A DNA stretch of 64,000 bases, taken from NCBI GenBank assembly GCA_004143945.1, contig SEHB01000001.1, positions 124,001-188,000 on the forward strand, read 5' to 3'. This DNA comes from Lysobacteraceae bacterium (GTDB lineage: Bacteria > Pseudomonadota > Gammaproteobacteria > Xanthomonadales > Rhodanobacteraceae). Below, in pieces: positions 44,407-53,011 of the stretch (its first letter is position 1; the number at the start of each line of letters is the position of its first letter). The translations under genes were made by a program, and so were the position numbers. The notes below the pieces were generated by a model. The model searched no databases and was not told where the DNA came from. It saw only the letters and a program-made list of their open reading frames with translations.

Positions 44407-45882
44407 GTGAGCGAACGAACGGATCCTGCGGCCGGCGGCCTCGGCGCCCTGCTGGCGCTGCTGCTCGCGGCTTTCGCCGGCAGCGCAGTCGCGCAGTACA
44501 ACATCGGTACCGGAAGCGCGATGGACCTGTACCAGGGGTCGTGCGCCGGATGCCACGGCGCGACGCTCGGCGGCGGCAGCGCCGGCTCGCTGGTCGACGA
44601 TGAATGGGTCGTCGGCAAGGATGACGAGGCGATCTCGCGCGCTATCCGCGACGGCGTCGAGGGCACGGCGATGCCTGCGTGGGGACCGAGCCTCGACGCG
44701 GGGCAGATCCGCGCGCTCGTGATCCTGCTGCGAGAGCAGCGCGATGCGGACCGGCTCAAGGCGCTCGAGAAATCGAACACGGTCCGGCCCGGCACCGTGT
44801 TCCGCAGCGAGCGGCACGCATTCACGCTCGAGCGCGTCGCAGAGATGAGCGGAACCCTCTGGGCGATGGATTTCCTTCCGGACGGCTCGCTGCTCGCGAC
44901 CCAGCGCGAGGGCACGCTCTGGCACATCGTCGAGGGCCAACGCATGGCGATCTCGGGCACGCCCGAAGTGCTGACGAAATCGCAAGGCGGCCTGCTCGAC
45001 GTCAAGGTGCATGCGCGCGGCGACGGCGCGCCGTGGATCTACCTGAGTTTCAGCGAGAAGAGCACGCAGGGCGCGATGACGGCGGTCGTGCGCGGCAGGA
45101 TCCGCGAGGGTCGCTGGGTCGACCAGCAGGACATCTTCCGCGTGCCGGTCGAGCAGCACATCAACACGGCCTACCACTACGGATCGCGCCTCGCGATCGC
45201 AGGCGACTACGTGTACGTCAGCGTCGGTGATCGCGGACGCAAGGAAATGGCGCAGTCGCTCGATCGCCCGAACGGCAAGATCCATCGGCTGCACCTCGAC
45301 GGTCGCGTGCCGCGCGACAACCCGTTCCGCGCGAAGGGCCAGTTCGCGTCGACCTGGAGTTACGGCCATCGCAATCCGCAAGGGCTCGACGCGCATCCGG
45401 CCACCGGCGAGGTCTGGGCTTCCGAACACGGTCCGCGTGGCGGCGACGAGGTCAACCGCATCCGGCGCGGCAGGAACTACGGATGGCCGCTCGTGAGCCA
45501 CGGCATGGACTACGACGGCACCGCGATCAGCGCGTCGCCGCGCATGCGAGGCGTCGAGGAGCCGGCACGCTACTGGACGCCGTCGATCTCGCCGGGCGGC
45601 ATCGCGTTCTACACCGGCGACGCGTTCCCCGCATGGAAGGGCAGCCTGCTCGTCGGCGCGCAGGGCGCGCGCGAGCTGCACCGGCTGAGCCTGCGCGGAC
45701 ACGTCGTCACGGCCGATGAAACCGTGATGTCCGGACAGGGGCGCGTGCGCGATGTCGCGAACGGACCGGACGGACATCCGTACGTGATCCTCAACAACCC
45801 CGAACCCGAGTCGAGCGGCATCCATCGACTCATCCCCGCGCCCGACGGCGCAGTGAACACGCAGCGAGACCCACGAACATGA
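44407..45882 (+). CDS. PQQ-dependent sugar dehydrogenase with N-terminal cytochrome c domain
   Basis: This exported 491-aa enzyme has a signal peptide (about 10-30), a small cytochrome c domain with Cys46-Cys49-His50 (CAGCH) and Met in TAMPAWGP, and a six-bladed soluble-aldose-dehydrogenase (YliI/GDH-B) domain. PQQ-site features include WSYGHRNPQGLD, SEHGPRGGDEVN, GWPLVSHGMDYDG and SISPGGIAFY. The fusion gives an internal electron acceptor. It uses a GTG start with GGGAG upstream. The stop overlaps the next start as ATGA. Confidence 0.9.
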   Translation: MSERTDPAAGGLGALLALLLAAFAGSAVAQYNIGTGSAMDLYQGSCAGCHGATLGGGSAGSLVDDEWVVGKDDEAISRAIRDGVEGTAMPAWGPSLDAGQIRALVILLREQRDADRLKALEKSNTVRPGTVFRSERHAFTLERVAEMSGTLWAMDFLPDGSLLATQREGTLWHIVEGQRMAISGTPEVLTKSQGGLLDVKVHARGDGAPWIYLSFSEKSTQGAMTAVVRGRIREGRWVDQQDIFRVPVEQHINTAYHYGSRLAIAGDYVYVSVGDRGRKEMAQSLDRPNGKIHRLHLDGRVPRDNPFRAKGQFASTWSYGHRNPQGLDAHPATGEVWASEHGPRGGDEVNRIRRGRNYGWPLVSHGMDYDGTAISASPRMRGVEEPARYWTPSISPGGIAFYTGDAFPAWKGSLLVGAQGARELHRLSLRGHVVTADETVMSGQGRVRDVANGPDGHPYVILNNPEPESSGIHRLIPAPDGAVNTQRDPRT

Positions 45883-46382
45883 AGATCACGACCATCGCAT
45901 CCGCAGTCCTCATGGGTTGCAGCGCAAGCCTCTCCGCCGCAGCCGCAGGGTCCGCCGCGAAGCTGCCGACGAAGCCGGTGCTCGGCATGGCGCTCGCGCA
46001 GAAGATGGCCATGGCCTGCATCCAGCATCAGCGCGACAGCAACGGTCCGCCGGTCGACATCGCGATCTACGACGACGGCGCGAAGCTGATCCACTTCGTC
46101 GCGATGGACGGCACGTCGAGCGGCACCGGCCCTACCGCGATGGCGAAGGCGGAAAGCGCGGCGCGATTCCGCTTCACGACCACAGCGATCGGCGGCTGGG
46201 TCAAGGGCAATCCGGCGGTCGGTCATGTCCCGGGACTGCTCGGCGTGCGCGGCGGGCTGCCGATCGTGACCGCAAGCGCGCAGCCGCTCGGCGGGATCGG
46301 CGTCAGCGGCGCGCCGGCCGAAGTCGACGAGCAGTGCGCGCAAGCCGGCATCGACGCAGTGGCGGCGGAGCTGAAAGGCTGA
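45879..46382 (+). CDS. GlcG/HbpS-family exported protein
   Basis: The 167-aa product has a signal peptide (about 1-23) and a GlcG/HbpS-like domain, a small alpha/beta fold that binds haem or cofactors. Landmarks are LGMALAQKMAMACIQH, VDIAIYDDGAKLIHF, ESAARFRFTT and GGLPIV...GGIGVSGAPAEVDEQCAQAG. It is coupled by ATGA overlap to the PQQ dehydrogenase, as in other sugar/alcohol dehydrogenase operons, and may help the periplasmic enzyme. Function is unproven. Confidence 0.85.
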   Translation: MKITTIASAVLMGCSASLSAAAAGSAAKLPTKPVLGMALAQKMAMACIQHQRDSNGPPVDIAIYDDGAKLIHFVAMDGTSSGTGPTAMAKAESAARFRFTTTAIGGWVKGNPAVGHVPGLLGVRGGLPIVTASAQPLGGIGVSGAPAEVDEQCAQAGIDAVAAELKG

Positions 46383-46460
46383 TCTGGTGCGAGCGGGCGG
46401 CGCTTAACGCGGCGGCCGAGGCGGAATTCCCCCGGCGACACGGATGCAGCTCCCGCAAAA

Positions 46461-46488
46461 CAAAAAACCGGCCGCGAGGGCCGGTTTT
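46461..46488 (-). terminator. Rho-independent terminator of tRNA-Ala
   Basis: On the minus strand a stem AACCGGCC/GGCCGGTT with a short loop is followed by TTTTTTG. It sits 12 bp beyond the tRNA-Ala CCA end. The plus strand has a shorter T run, so it may also stop the dehydrogenase operon from the left. Confidence 0.8.
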
Positions 46489-46499
46489 CCTTTGCATGT

Positions 46500-46575
<76 letters not shown>

Positions 46576-46614
46576 ACGTGCCGTTCCGGGTGCAGGCACC
46601 GCGGAAGGGCGCGC

Positions 46615-46643
46615 ATCATAACCTGCGCCTTCCGCATCGCCAA
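46615..46643 (-). promoter_or_regulatory. Promoter of tRNA-Ala
   Basis: On the minus strand TTGGCG (-35) is separated by exactly 17 bp from TATGAT (-10), about 39 bp before the tRNA 5' end. It lies just downstream of the rnd stop codon. Confidence 0.7.
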
Positions 46644-46660
46644 GCCCCGCCGACCCGGGC

Positions 46661-47740
46661 TCATGGCAGCAGCGCGACCAGCGCGTCGTGCAGCACCGTA
46701 CGGCGCCAGCCTTCGAGCGCCTGCGGCCAACGCCGGCTCGCCAGCAGGGTTTCGAGGTGGCGGCGCGCGCAGAGCAGGCCGTCGGGCAGGTCCAGCTCGG
46801 CAGCGCGCTTGACGACGATCTCCTTCATCGCGGCGATCGTCCGCTTTTCGGCATTGTCCGGCGCACGCGGGATCGGAAGGAACTCGAGTTCCTCGGGCGC
46901 GAGCGGCGCGTTCAGCACCGCGAGCAGCTCGGCTCGCTGCGCATGCCTCAGCGCGCGCAGGCCGCGCGTGCGCTCGGCGAGGTCGTCGGCGTCCTTCGGC
47001 GGACGCGATGCGAGGTCGAGGATGCGCGGATCGTCGAGCAGCCACGGCCGCGGACGATCGGTCTCGCGCGCCGTCGCGTCGCGCCAGCGCAGGATCCGGC
47101 GCAGCAGCGCCTGTCGCTCGCGCGGCCATTCGGCCGCTCCGCGGTAGCCGAGCTGCGGTTCCGCATCGGGTTCGCGATTGCGCGCGCGCTCGAGCATGCG
47201 CGCGCAGTCTTCGACCAGCCACGTCGCGTAGCCGCGCGCGCCGACGCGCGCAGAGAGTTCCGCGTGCAGGGTCGGCAGGTGCACGACGTCCTGTGCCGCG
47301 TACTCGAGCTGGTCGGCACTGAGCGGGCGCCGCAGCCAGTCCGAGCGCGTCTCGCCCTTGGGCAGGTCGATCCCGGTGATCTGGCTTACGAGCTTCTGGT
47401 AGCCGAGGCCCGCGCCGAGGCCCGCGAATGCGGCCGCGACCTGGGTGTCGAACAGGTTCGCGAGCTGGCACGACCAGGTCGCGAGTGCTTCGAGGTCTTC
47501 GCTCGCGCTGTGCATCACGATCGTGCGCGCCGGGTCGGCCAGTACCTCGGCGAGCGCGGCAGGCGCGAGCCCGGTGGTCGGATCGACGAGCGCAATCCGG
47601 CCCGCGTTCTCGACCTGCACCAGCGCGAGCCGCGGCAGGAAGGTATCGATGCGCATGAACTCGGTGTCGAGTCCGAGCGAGGCGGGGGCATCGCGCAGCA
47701 GTTCGCGCAGCGCGTCGTCGCGGTCGATCCAGAGGGGCAC
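46661..47740 (-). CDS. rnd: Ribonuclease D
   Basis: RNase D trims tRNA 3' ends. The DEDD exonuclease motifs are SLGLDTEFMRIDTF, MHSASEDLEAL and YAAQDVVHLPTL. The HRDC domain (about 205-285) follows. No ATG is available in frame at the family N-terminus. The GTG at 47740 (VPLWIDRDDAL) is preceded by GAGG at 8 nt spacing and matches the E. coli start position, so it was chosen. A GTG at 47848 would overlap the divergent gene's start and was rejected. The length is 359 aa, similar to E. coli Rnd. Confidence 0.9.
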   Translation of the reverse strand: MPLWIDRDDALRELLRDAPASLGLDTEFMRIDTFLPRLALVQVENAGRIALVDPTTGLAPAALAEVLADPARTIVMHSASEDLEALATWSCQLANLFDTQVAAAFAGLGAGLGYQKLVSQITGIDLPKGETRSDWLRRPLSADQLEYAAQDVVHLPTLHAELSARVGARGYATWLVEDCARMLERARNREPDAEPQLGYRGAAEWPRERQALLRRILRWRDATARETDRPRPWLLDDPRILDLASRPPKDADDLAERTRGLRALRHAQRAELLAVLNAPLAPEELEFLPIPRAPDNAEKRTIAAMKEIVVKRAAELDLPDGLLCARRHLETLLASRRWPQALEGWRRTVLHDALVALLP

Positions 47741-47826
47741 GCGCAGGTCCTCGTCCTTGATGGGGCGGGCAGGGCGTCGCGATGAGGCTTCACCGCGCGG
47801 CGCCGAGCGTCGATAATCACCGCACG

Positions 47827-49758
47827 ATGCCCGCTCCCGAAGTCGCACGCAAGCAGCACCGCCTGGGTGGCGCAGCCGGCATTGCCCTGCTCGCGTTCGC
47901 GTTGCTCTACCGGTTCTTCCCCGGCGCGTTGCACATCGAGCCGCAGGAGGAGCACGTCGCGAGCAGCCAGGCCAGTCGCGGATCGGCGGCGCCCTGGTCG
48001 GTCCTGCGCAGCGACGGAGCCGCGCCGGTCGAGGACGTCGGTCCGCCCGCGCCGGCCGGCACCTCGCTCGCCGACGCGATCCGCATGGGACCGCCGGTGC
48101 CGACGACCAAGGTCGTGGCCGAACTGCTGCAGCGCGCGCGCGTCGCGGAGGAGCGCGGCGACCTGCACGAACCCGCGGGCGCGAACGCGATCTCGCTGTA
48201 TCGCGAGGCGCTCGAAGCCGCACCGAACAATCGCGAGGCCGAAGACGGGCTCGAACGCATCGGTGGTGCGCTACGCGACTGGACGATTGCCGCGGTCGAA
48301 CGCGGCGACGAGGCGTCGGCCGCGCGCTTCCTGCGCGTCTATGCCGAGCTGCCGCATTCGGACCGCGAACTCGCGACCGTGCGCGAGCGCGTCAAGACGC
48401 TCGGCACGGTGATGCCGATGCTGACGCGCGCGGCCGAGTTCATGCGCCAGGGCCGGCAGACCGAACCGGCGGATGCCAGTGCGCTCTCGATCTACCGCGA
48501 AGTGCTCGCGCTCGATCCGGGCAACCGGCTCGCCGATGCAGGGCTCGCCGAGATCGAGAGCGTGTTCCTCGATCGTGCGCTCGCGGAAGCCGCGCGCGAC
48601 GATTTCGCGGGCGCGGACGCGACGCTCGCGCAAGCCTCGTCGATCCGGCCCGGTTCTCCCGCACTGCTCGACACGCGCGCCCGCGTCGAAGGCATCCGCC
48701 GGCAGCGCGCCGAGAGCGTGCTGGTGCAGGCGCGTTCGGCGCTCGATTCGGGCGACGCGGACCTTGCCGAGCAGCTCGCGCAGAAGGCGCAGGCGATCAG
48801 CGCGGACCTCGCCGGGCTCGACGAATTCAACCTGCGCCTGCGCAACGCGCGCCTCTACGCGAGCCTCTCGCCAGGCCAGGTGATCCGCGACCGTTTCCTC
48901 GATCTCGCGGGCGAGGCGCCCGCGGTCGTCGTGATCCCGACCGGTTCGTTCGTGATGGGTTCGCCCGCCGACGAGGAAGGGCATCTCGACAACGAGGAGC
49001 CGCAGCGCCGGGTGCAGATCGACGTGGGTTTCGCACTCGGCCAGGCCGAGGTCACGGTCGGTCAGTTCAGGCAGTTCGTCGCCGCGTCGAAGTACGTGAC
49101 CGACGCCGAGCGCCTCGGTGGCAGCGCGGTCTACGAGGAGAGCTCCGGCCGCATCGCCGAGCGTCGCGGCATGACCTGGCGCAACGACTACGCGGGCGAG
49201 CGCGCGCGCGACGACCTGCCGGTCGTCAACGTGTCGTGGAACGACGCGAAGGCCTACCTCACGTGGCTGTCGACACGCACCGGCAAGCGCTATCGGCTGC
49301 CGAGCGAGGCGGAGTACGAGTACGCACTGCGCGCGGGCGCGACCACGCGCTATCCCTGGGGCGACGGCGACCCGCTCGCCGTGGTCGGCAACTTCACCGG
49401 CGACGGCGACCGTTCGCCGTCGCGGCGCAGCTGGAGCAGCGCCTTCCCGCGCTACAACGACGGGCACTGGGGGCCGGCCACGGTGCGCAGCTTCCCGGCC
49501 GGACGTTTCGGCGTGTTCGACATGGTCGGCAACGTGTCCGAGTGGGTCGAGGATTGCTGGCACGACAACTACCTGCGCGCACCACGCGACAGCTCGGCCT
49601 GGGTCAATCCCGGCTGCGAACGCCATGTCGTGCGCGGCGGCTCCTGGGGCAGCGACCCGGCGCAGGTGCGCTCGGCGTTCCGCATCGCCGCGCGCGGCGA
49701 CACGCGCAGCGCGCGCGTCGGATTCCGCGTCGCGCGCGACCTCGCGGGCGGCGGCTGA
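47827..49758 (+). CDS. Membrane-anchored TPR-like and FGE-sulfatase-domain protein
   Basis: The 643-aa protein has one N-terminal membrane segment (GGAAGIALLAFALLYRFF, about 14-31), a helical region with TPR-like repeats (AISLYREALEAAPNNREAEDGL and a second copy about 100 residues later) and a C-terminal formylglycine-generating-enzyme-like domain (about 370-640). FGE landmarks are PTGSFVMGSPADEEG, PVVNVSWNDAKAYLTWL, YRLPSEAEYEYALRAG, YPWGDGDP and VFDMVGNVSEWVEDCW, ending VRGGSWG. The paired catalytic cysteines of true FGE are not obvious, so it may be a binding or scaffold domain. The ATG at 47827 is 86 bp from the divergent rnd start. Confidence 0.85.
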   Translation: MPAPEVARKQHRLGGAAGIALLAFALLYRFFPGALHIEPQEEHVASSQASRGSAAPWSVLRSDGAAPVEDVGPPAPAGTSLADAIRMGPPVPTTKVVAELLQRARVAEERGDLHEPAGANAISLYREALEAAPNNREAEDGLERIGGALRDWTIAAVERGDEASAARFLRVYAELPHSDRELATVRERVKTLGTVMPMLTRAAEFMRQGRQTEPADASALSIYREVLALDPGNRLADAGLAEIESVFLDRALAEAARDDFAGADATLAQASSIRPGSPALLDTRARVEGIRRQRAESVLVQARSALDSGDADLAEQLAQKAQAISADLAGLDEFNLRLRNARLYASLSPGQVIRDRFLDLAGEAPAVVVIPTGSFVMGSPADEEGHLDNEEPQRRVQIDVGFALGQAEVTVGQFRQFVAASKYVTDAERLGGSAVYEESSGRIAERRGMTWRNDYAGERARDDLPVVNVSWNDAKAYLTWLSTRTGKRYRLPSEAEYEYALRAGATTRYPWGDGDPLAVVGNFTGDGDRSPSRRSWSSAFPRYNDGHWGPATVRSFPAGRFGVFDMVGNVSEWVEDCWHDNYLRAPRDSSAWVNPGCERHVVRGGSWGSDPAQVRSAFRIAARGDTRSARVGFRVARDLAGGG

Positions 49759-49778
49759 TCGAACCGTCCGCGCCGACC

Positions 49779-49807
49779 TTGTCAGGTCCGTGGCAGGCCC
49801 GTATCAT
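49779..49807 (+). promoter_or_regulatory. Promoter of tRNA-Ser(CGA)
   Basis: TTGTCA (-35) and TATCAT (-10) are spaced by 17 bp, giving a start about 73 nt before the tRNA 5' end. The following CGCGGCC is G+C-rich, as in stringent discriminators. Confidence 0.7.
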
Positions 49808-49886
49808 GCGCGGCCCGATTCGGCTCGCCTTCGACAGGCACCCGGATCCGCGGCCGGGTCGCCACGCCCGATGCCGACGCGTACAC

Positions 49887-50031
<145 letters not shown>

Positions 50032-50173
50032 TGGAGAACCGGCGGCTTCGCAGAAGACGCCGGTTCGACGCGTCCGCCGGGAGCGGACGCGGACGGCCGC
50101 AGGCCGGCCCCGGAGCGCGCAGCGCGCAGGGGTGAGGCTCAGGATGAGCCGAACAATCCCACCTTCCTCACGT

Positions 50174-50219
50174 GATACGAAAAGCGCCCCGAAAGGGGCG
50201 TTTTTCGTATCTGGCGGAG
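50174..50219 (+). terminator. Second copy of the tRNA-Ser terminator
   Basis: The sequence is identical to 49978-50023, including the flanking TCTGGCGGAG that in copy 1 is complementary to the tRNA end. No intact tRNA lies directly before it; only a degenerate CCGAACAATCCCACC remains. Confidence 0.85.
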
Positions 50220-50257
50220 CGAGCCGGCCGACGAAGCATCCCGGTTGACAGGGATCT

Positions 50258-50462
50258 GTGGGGGGATTCAGTCCCGAGCTTTGCAAGTCAACCCGCGATC
50301 GGATCGAAAAGCTCGGGGCTGAAGCCCCTCCCACACGCGCCTTGGTGAGTCTTGTGGGCGCGACTTTGGAGAGTCTTGTGGGAGGGACTTCAGTCCCGAG
50401 CTCTTAGCGCGTCCAATTGCCGATCGGATCGATAAGCTCCGGGCTGAAGCCCCTCCCACAAG
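50258..50462. repeat. Cluster of four GGGCTGAAGCCC-type repeats in alternating orientation
   Basis: Copies occur around 50265 (reverse, partial), 50310 (forward), 50383 (reverse, with GACTTCAGTCC) and 50437 (forward). Short spacers such as GATCGGATCGA and GTCTTGTGGG are also repeated. Alternating orientation is typical of BIME-like arrays. Confidence 0.82.
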
Positions 50463-50518
50463 GCCCGCACCATGCCCGTTACACTTCGCGCAACGCCACG
50501 ACTTACCGGAATGCCTCG

Positions 50519-50911
50519 ATGAACACGATTGCGGTCCCCGTCTCGTTCGGCGAGCTTATCGACAAGATCACGATCCTGGAGATCAAGGCCGAGCGCATCG
50601 GCGACGCGGCGAAGGTCGCGAACGTGCGCACGGAGCTCGACATGCTGAACGCGACCTGGGGCGCGCATGCAGCGTCCGCGACCGACATCGCCGATGCGCG
50701 CGCGCGGCTGCGCGCGGTCAATGAAGCGCTCTGGGACATCGAAGACCGCATTCGCGTCAAGGAAAAGGCGAGGGCGTTCGATGCGGAGTTCATCGAGCTC
50801 GCGCGCTCGGTGTACGTGCGCAACGACGAGCGAGCGGCGGTCAAGCGCGAGATCAACGCGACGCTCGGCTCGACGCTGGTCGAGGAGAAGTCGTACGAGG
50901 ACTACAAGTAG
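50519..50911 (+). CDS. DUF6165-family protein
   Basis: This 130-aa soluble protein matches the small DUF6165 family often found beside LPS or glycosyltransferase genes. The N-terminus VPVSFGELIDKITILEIKAERI is the signature. The rest is helical and highly charged. It precedes a convergent heptosyltransferase-family gene, consistent with an envelope-related role, but the function is unknown. The ATG at 50519 was chosen because the conserved motif starts there. Confidence 0.82.
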   Translation: MNTIAVPVSFGELIDKITILEIKAERIGDAAKVANVRTELDMLNATWGAHAASATDIADARARLRAVNEALWDIEDRIRVKEKARAFDAEFIELARSVYVRNDERAAVKREINATLGSTLVEEKSYEDYK

Positions 50912-50967
50912 CCCCGCAGTCGGGGGCATGGTCGTTGTGCGCTACCTGCAGGCGCGATCGACGTAGC

Positions 50968-51107
50968 CGTGAAACGGGATTGCGGCGAGAGTGCAGGGGA
51001 ACGCTCGCGGCTGTGCCACTCCTGCAGGGAGCGATCGCGGCCTCGCGGTGAAACGTGATTGCGCGGCGAGATTGGAGGGGTCGATCGCGGCTTTGCCGCT
51101 CCTACAG
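50968..51107 (+). repeat. Two imperfect copies of a 60-68 bp intergenic repeat
   Basis: Units start at about 50968 and 51048 with GTGAAACG(G/T)GATTGC and end with CGGCT-TGCC(A/G)CTCCT(G/A)CAG. A related tail (GGTCGCGGCTGCGCCGCTCC) occurs near 26516. This is a third dispersed repeat family, distinct from the GGGCTGAAGCCC and GTAGGCTGGACG types. It lies between the DUF6165 gene and the end of the heptosyltransferase gene. Confidence 0.72.
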
Positions 51108-52196
51108 TCGGCCGACGCGCAGGCGGGTGCCGGCCGCGGTGCGCGCGTCGGCGAATGAATCGAGGCGTTCGAGCACGTCGTCGACCTCGATCAGGTCCAT
51201 GACGCCCGGATATTCGAGCTTGGTGCCCCAGGCCAGCGCCTCGGCGGGCTTGCGCCGGAACTTGCGCGCGGCCGCGTCGTAGCGATCGATGCACCATTGG
51301 CGGTCGGAGTAGGGACCCGAGCGTTCCGGATTGCTCGCCGCGTGCAGGCCGAGCACCGGCGTGCCGACCGCGTTCGCCATGTGCATCGGTCCGGAGTCGG
51401 GGCACAGCACGAGGTCGGCGCGCTGCAGCAGCGCGAGCAACTGCTTCAGCGTGTCCTTGCCGACGAGGTCGAGCGGGCGCGCCTGCATGCGCGTGAGGAT
51501 CGTGTCCGCGAATTCGCGCTCGAACGCGCTCGGCCCGCCGCAGAGCACGACGCGCCAGCCGAGCGCGAGCGCGGCGTGGTCCATCACCGTCGCGTAACGC
51601 TCGGCGCGCCAGTTGCGCAGGCGATGGCTGGACACCGGGCTCACGAGCAGGATCGGCGCGCCGTCGGGCAGGTGCTGCGCGGCGAACGCCTGCGCGGATT
51701 CGGGGATCGGCAGGTCCCAGCGCACGCGCGTCTGCGCAAGGCCGAGCGGCTCGAGGAAGCTCGCCATCGCGTCGAGGACGTGCTCGCCCTTGCGCGAGGG
51801 GATGCGGCAGTTGATGAAGAAGCCGTGCAGGTCCTTCGAGCGTGCGCGGTCGTAGCCGATGCGCAGCGGCGCCTTCACGCTGAGGCTCAGGATGTTCGAG
51901 CGCAATGCGACCTGCATGTGCAGCAGCGCGTCGAAGCGGCGCCCCGCGAGCTGCTCGCGCACGGCGCGGAAACCCGCGCGGCCCGCGTGCTTGTCGAACA
52001 CGATGAACTCGACGCCGGGCAAGTCGCCGAGGAGCTTGTGCTCGAGCTTGCCGATGATCCAGGTCAGCTGCGTGCGCGGCCAGTGCTCCTGCAGCGTGCG
52101 CAGCATCGGCACCACGTGGGTGACGTCGCCGATCGCCGAAGTGCGCATCAGGCAGAGCGAAGCCGGGGCGGCATCGGGCTGTGCAGCTTGATCCAT
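51102..52196 (-). CDS. Glycosyltransferase family 9 (ADP-heptose:LPS heptosyltransferase-like)
   Basis: The 364-aa protein is a GT9-family enzyme that transfers heptose to the LPS core. Landmarks are MRTSAIGDVTHVVPMLRTLQ, the central LVSPVSSHRLRNWRAERYATVMD and the nucleotide-sugar site ADLVLCPDSGPMHMANAVGTPVLGLH. It is transcribed divergently from a Kdo kinase gene, 71 bp away, so the pair probably builds the inner core. WaaC or WaaF identity cannot be decided from this sequence alone. The ATG at 52196 was chosen over longer upstream frames. Confidence 0.9.
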   Translation of the reverse strand: MDQAAQPDAAPASLCLMRTSAIGDVTHVVPMLRTLQEHWPRTQLTWIIGKLEHKLLGDLPGVEFIVFDKHAGRAGFRAVREQLAGRRFDALLHMQVALRSNILSLSVKAPLRIGYDRARSKDLHGFFINCRIPSRKGEHVLDAMASFLEPLGLAQTRVRWDLPIPESAQAFAAQHLPDGAPILLVSPVSSHRLRNWRAERYATVMDHAALALGWRVVLCGGPSAFEREFADTILTRMQARPLDLVGKDTLKQLLALLQRADLVLCPDSGPMHMANAVGTPVLGLHAASNPERSGPYSDRQWCIDRYDAAARKFRRKPAEALAWGTKLEYPGVMDLIEVDDVLERLDSFADARTAAGTRLRVGRL

Positions 52197-52267
52197 GGCG
52201 TGCTTGGTACCATTCACGGGAGGAGGCGCGCATCCGGCGCGCCGCGGGCGGCCAACTTGGCAGACGC

Positions 52268-53011
52268 ATGATCGAGGTGCAAGTTCAATCCACCGCGGGC
52301 GGCGCGATCCTGCACGATGCGGATGTCGCCGCGATGGTGGGGGCCGACTGGTTCGAGCCCGCGCACTGGCCACACGCGGCCGGCGCGGACGACAGCGGTC
52401 GCGGTGGCGTTCCGTTCATCGTGCTGCCGCTGGGCACCTGTGCGCTGCGCCACTACCGGCGCGGCGGGCTCGTCGCGCGCCTCGTCGCCGACCGTTACCT
52501 CTGGACCGGTGCCGAGCGCACGCGCGCATTCCGCGAGTTCCGCCTGCTCGCGCGGCTCGCCGATGCGGGCCTGCCGGTCGCACAACCGGTCGCCGCGCGC
52601 TACCTGCGCAGCGGACTCGCCTATCGCGCGGACCTGCTCACGCGCCGCATCGAAGGCGCCCGCACGCTCGCGCGCGAGCTCGCCGATCACGGCGCCGACG
52701 CCGCGCTCGCCGCGCGCATCGGCGAAACGATCGCGTGCTTCCATGTCGCCGGGGCATGGCACGCGGATCTCAACGCATCCAACATCATGGTCGATCGCGC
52801 CGCGAAGGTCTGGCTCATCGACTTCGACCGCGGTCGCCTGCGGCCGCCGCGGGCCGCATGGCAGCAATCGAACCTCGCTCGCCTGCGACGCTCGATCGCG
52901 AAACTCGGCCTCGATCGCACCAGCGGCTTCGAGGACCGCTTCTGGATGCCGCTGCTGCACGCGCATCGCGCGCGCCTCGCGACGTCCACCGAAGGCGGGG
53001 CAGCCGCATGA
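52268..53011 (+). CDS. kdkA: 3-deoxy-D-manno-octulosonic acid (Kdo) kinase
   Basis: KdkA phosphorylates the inner-core Kdo of LPS, typical of bacteria with a single Kdo such as Haemophilus and Xanthomonas. The kinase-like features are the ALRHYRRGGLVARL lysine/arginine region, a catalytic-loop Asp in GAWHADLNASNIMVD and the metal Asp in VWLIDFDRGRLR. The length is 247 aa. The stop overlaps the next start as ATGA. The ATG at 52268 is the first of the family-like N-terminus. Confidence 0.9.
   Translation: MIEVQVQSTAGGAILHDADVAAMVGADWFEPAHWPHAAGADDSGRGGVPFIVLPLGTCALRHYRRGGLVARLVADRYLWTGAERTRAFREFRLLARLADAGLPVAQPVAARYLRSGLAYRADLLTRRIEGARTLARELADHGADAALAARIGETIACFHVAGAWHADLNASNIMVDRAAKVWLIDFDRGRLRPPRAAWQQSNLARLRRSIAKLGLDRTSGFEDRFWMPLLHAHRARLATSTEGGAAA

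Noticed and set aside
47741-47848. RNase D start at the GTG at 47848
   Set aside because: It would add 36 poorly conserved residues and overlap the divergent gene's start, while the GTG at 47740 has a ribosome site and matches homologues.
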